Shown here: positions 62,134-64,000 of the stretch, piece by piece
Numbering within the stretch: position 1 is the stretch's first letter
Layout: each line of letters begins with the position of its first letter
Assembly (NCBI RefSeq): GCF_014267175.1
Contig: NZ_JACMTR010000002.1
Span: forward strand, 3,125,501 to 3,189,500
Source of the DNA: Pseudonocardia sp. C8
GTDB taxonomy: Bacteria; Actinomycetota; Actinomycetes; Mycobacteriales; Pseudonocardiaceae
DNA: 64,000 nucleotides
Direction of reading: 5' to 3'
The notes under the pieces: model-generated
Database searches by the model: none
Told to the model about the DNA's origin: nothing
What the model saw: only the letters and a program-made list of their open reading frames with translations
Made by a program: the position numbers and the translations under genes

Positions 62134-62769
62134 ATGCCTCGAGGTCAGACGCCGACCACCACGTCGTACGCGACGCTGGGCCTGCTGGCGGTGCAGCCGT
62201 GGAGCACCTACGAGCTCACCAACCAGATCCGGCGCAGCCTGGCCCGCTTCTGGCCCCGCGCGGCGAGCAAGCTCTACGAGGAACCGCGCAAGCTCGTGGC
62301 CCTCGGCTACGCCACCGCCGAGACCCAGCACCAGGGCCGCAGGCGGCGCACCGTCTACTCGATCACCCCCGAGGGCCGGCGCGCGCTCGCCGCCTGGCTG
62401 GCGACGACCGGCGCGGCCCCGGCGCTGGAGTCGGAGCCGATCCTGCGGGTCTTCCTCGCCGACCAGGGCAGCCGCCGCGACCTGCTCACCACCATCGCGT
62501 CGATCCGGGCCTGGGCCCGGGAGCAGGCCGTCCTCGACGCCGCGATCGCCCGCGAGCACCTGGGCGGCAGCGGCCCGTTCCCGGAGCGGCTACCGGTGAA
62601 CACCCTGGTCGGCCGCTACCTGTCGGAGATCTCGGACGCCACCGAGCGGTGGGCCGACTGGGCGGGCGAGGTCGTCCGCTCCTGGCCCGACGACATGTCC
62701 GGGCTGCCGGTCGACACCGCGGCGCTGAAGGTGATCGCCGACCGCGACCCGGCCGTCCGGGACGGGTGA
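62134..62769 (+). CDS. PadR family transcriptional regulator
   Basis: 211 residues. N-terminal PadR winged helix (TTTSYATLGLLAVQPWSTYE, LTNQIRRSLARFWPRAASKL, LVALGYATAETQHQGRRRRT with VYSITPEGRRALAAWL) and a C-terminal helical Vir_act_alpha_C-type dimerisation region. PadR proteins repress genes for phenolic acids and other stresses and release on ligand binding. It precedes mdlC by 30 bp on the same strand, so control of benzoylformate decarboxylase by an aromatic acid is plausible. GGGAGGGTC precedes the ATG. Confidence 0.88.
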   Translation: MPRGQTPTTTSYATLGLLAVQPWSTYELTNQIRRSLARFWPRAASKLYEEPRKLVALGYATAETQHQGRRRRTVYSITPEGRRALAAWLATTGAAPALESEPILRVFLADQGSRRDLLTTIASIRAWAREQAVLDAAIAREHLGGSGPFPERLPVNTLVGRYLSEISDATERWADWAGEVVRSWPDDMSGLPVDTAALKVIADRDPAVRDG

Positions 62770-62799
62770 GCGACCCGCCACCCGGGTTAACGTGACCGG

Positions 62800-64000
62800 A
62801 TGACGACGATCGGCGAGGCCGGCTGGCAGGTGCTGGGTGCGCACGGGATCGACACCGTGTTCGGCAACCCCGGATCGAACGAGCTGCCGTTCCTGGCCGC
62901 CATGCCCGAGGGCACCCGGTACGTCCTGGGCCTGCACGAGGGCGCCGTGCTGGGCATGGCCGACGGATACGCCCAGGCCACCGGCGGACCCGCCCTGGTC
63001 AACCTGCACGCCGCGTCCGGAACGGGGAACGCGCTGGGCGCGCTCACCAACGCCGTGTACGCCCACTCCCCGCTGGTGCTCACGGCCGGCCAGCAGGTCC
63101 GCTCCACGGTCGGCCAGGAGGTCATGCTGACCAACGTGGACGCCGCCGCGCTGCCGCGCCCGCTGGTGAAGTGGTCGCACGAGCCGCTCGACCCGCAGGA
63201 CGTGCCGCGCGCGCTGTCCCAGGCGGTGCACACCGCGCTGCTGGAACCGCGCGGACCGGTCTACCTCTCGATCCCCTACGACGACTGGTCGGCTCCGGCC
63301 GGCCCGGACACCGCCCACGTGGTGGGCCGGCGGACGGTGTCGGCGGCCGGGCTCGACCCGGCGCAGCGTGACGCGCTCGCCGACGTGCTCGCGGGCGCGG
63401 AGAACCCGGTCCTCGTGCTCGGCCCGCAGGTCGACGCCGACCGGGCCAACACCCACGCCGTCGCGCTGGCCGAGCGGCTCGCGTGCCCGGTGTGGATCGC
63501 GCCGTCGGCGTCGCGGTGCCCGTTCCCGACCCGGCACCCGGCGTTCCGCGGGGTGCTGCCGGCCTCGGTGCGGGACGTGACGCAGCGCCTGGCCGGGCAC
63601 GACGCCGTCCTCGTGGCAGGGGCGCCGGTGTTCCGCTACCACCAGTACCTCCCCGGCGACCTGCTGCCCGCCGGGGCCCGGCTGCTGCACCTCACCGCGG
63701 ATCCGGCCGAGGCGGCCCGGGCCCCGATGGGCGACGCCTGGGTCGCGCCCGTGGGACCGGCACTCGCAGCACTCGCGGAGCGGGTTCCGGCGGCGGCGCG
63801 CCCACCGCAGCCGGCGCGGGCCCCGTTCCCCGAGCCCCCGTCGGCGACCGGCCACGTCCTGCCCGAGCAGCTCTTCGCCCTGGTCCGGGAGGCCGCGCCG
63901 GCCGGGGCGGTGCACGTCGTCGAGTCGACCTCGACCGCGGACGCCTACTGGGCGCAGGCCGACCTGGCCGAACCGGGCAGCTACCTGTTCCCCGCATCGG
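62800..64000 (+). CDS. mdlC: Benzoylformate decarboxylase (3' end outside window)
   Basis: First 400 residues of a ThDP-dependent decarboxylase producing benzaldehyde from benzoylformate in the mandelate pathway. Active-site residues fall at the numbers known for the Pseudomonas putida enzyme: Ser26 (FGNPGSNELPFL), Glu47 (LGLHEGAVLGMADGYAQATG), His70 (NLHAASGTGNALGAL) and His281 (PVFRYHQYLPGD). The C-terminal ThDP-binding domain is cut off at the window end. 30 bp downstream of padR, so probably co-transcribed. Benzaldehyde would be oxidised to benzoate, the ben substrate, by an enzyme not seen here. Confidence 0.93.
   Translation, partial: MTTIGEAGWQVLGAHGIDTVFGNPGSNELPFLAAMPEGTRYVLGLHEGAVLGMADGYAQATGGPALVNLHAASGTGNALGALTNAVYAHSPLVLTAGQQVRSTVGQEVMLTNVDAAALPRPLVKWSHEPLDPQDVPRALSQAVHTALLEPRGPVYLSIPYDDWSAPAGPDTAHVVGRRTVSAAGLDPAQRDALADVLAGAENPVLVLGPQVDADRANTHAVALAERLACPVWIAPSASRCPFPTRHPAFRGVLPASVRDVTQRLAGHDAVLVAGAPVFRYHQYLPGDLLPAGARLLHLTADPAEAARAPMGDAWVAPVGPALAALAERVPAAARPPQPARAPFPEPPSATGHVLPEQLFALVREAAPAGAVHVVESTSTADAYWAQADLAEPGSYLFPAS

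Overview
The window is very GC-rich chromosomal DNA with dense, often overlapping genes (ATGA and GTGA start/stop overlaps), many GTG starts and actinobacterial gene families (mycothiol-type DinB proteins, an Rv2629-like protein, a MymA-like monooxygenase, a CrtU-type carotenoid desaturase, a fused BluB-CobT, an LAL regulator). It reads as a chromosomal segment of a metabolically versatile actinomycete, most likely Pseudonocardiaceae (Pseudonocardia-like). The family placement is an inference from gene content, not from a marker gene. No tRNA, rRNA, CRISPR array, complete insertion sequence or phage gene was recognised.

Layout. 1-8.5 kb is central carbon metabolism: a partial NhaA antiporter, the Entner-Doudoroff pair edd-eda with a divergent ROK regulator, galactokinase and glucose-6-phosphate dehydrogenase. 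Zwf, Edd and Eda together cover much of the route from glucose 6-phosphate to pyruvate plus glyceraldehyde 3-phosphate. 8.5-13.9 kb holds an acyl-CoA dehydrogenase and a three-gene cobalamin operon (bluB-cobT fusion, cobL, cobM). 13.9-29.5 kb is mixed: two MFS transporters, NUDIX and GNAT proteins, a truncated DUF222/HNH relic beside a DUF2127 gene, a class III CoA-transferase, a BisC-like molybdoenzyme, an AAC(3)-family acetyltransferase, MarR and LysR regulators and a deaminase. 29.5-33 kb is a tightly overlapping methyltransferase / CrtU / Rieske operon for aromatic carotenoids. 33-43 kb holds a MarR pair, an AraC (VirS-like) / MymA-like monooxygenase / SDR / hydrolase operon, a MtnA plus class II aldolase pair that fits a 5-deoxy-pentose salvage shunt, a flavin dehydrogenase, and a dehalogenase-fold protein lacking its catalytic histidine. 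43-51 kb has an HxlR regulator, a four-CBS protein, bifunctional PutA, a PIG-L deacetylase and small proteins.

51-64 kb is an aromatic-degradation island. On the minus strand lie benA, benB, one very long gene fusing the BenC reductase to an FCD-like sensor domain and to BenD dehydrogenase, and then a BenR-like LAL regulator. Divergent from benA are catR (LysR type), catB, catA and catC. A PadR regulator and a benzoylformate decarboxylase (mdlC, cut by the window end) follow. Together they convert benzoylformate to benzaldehyde, and benzoate through the cis-diol and catechol to 3-oxoadipate enol-lactone. The benzaldehyde dehydrogenase, benzoate transporter, enol-lactonase and thiolase steps are not in the window.

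The points most worth a second look are the BenC-FCD-BenD fusion with its long Ala/Gly/Pro linker; a family of 40-52 bp palindromes ending in GTGAGTGG/CCACTCAC, two of which supply the stop codon of the adjacent gene; a second family of about 60 bp palindromes between convergent genes; and several regulator/operator pairs readable directly from the sequence.
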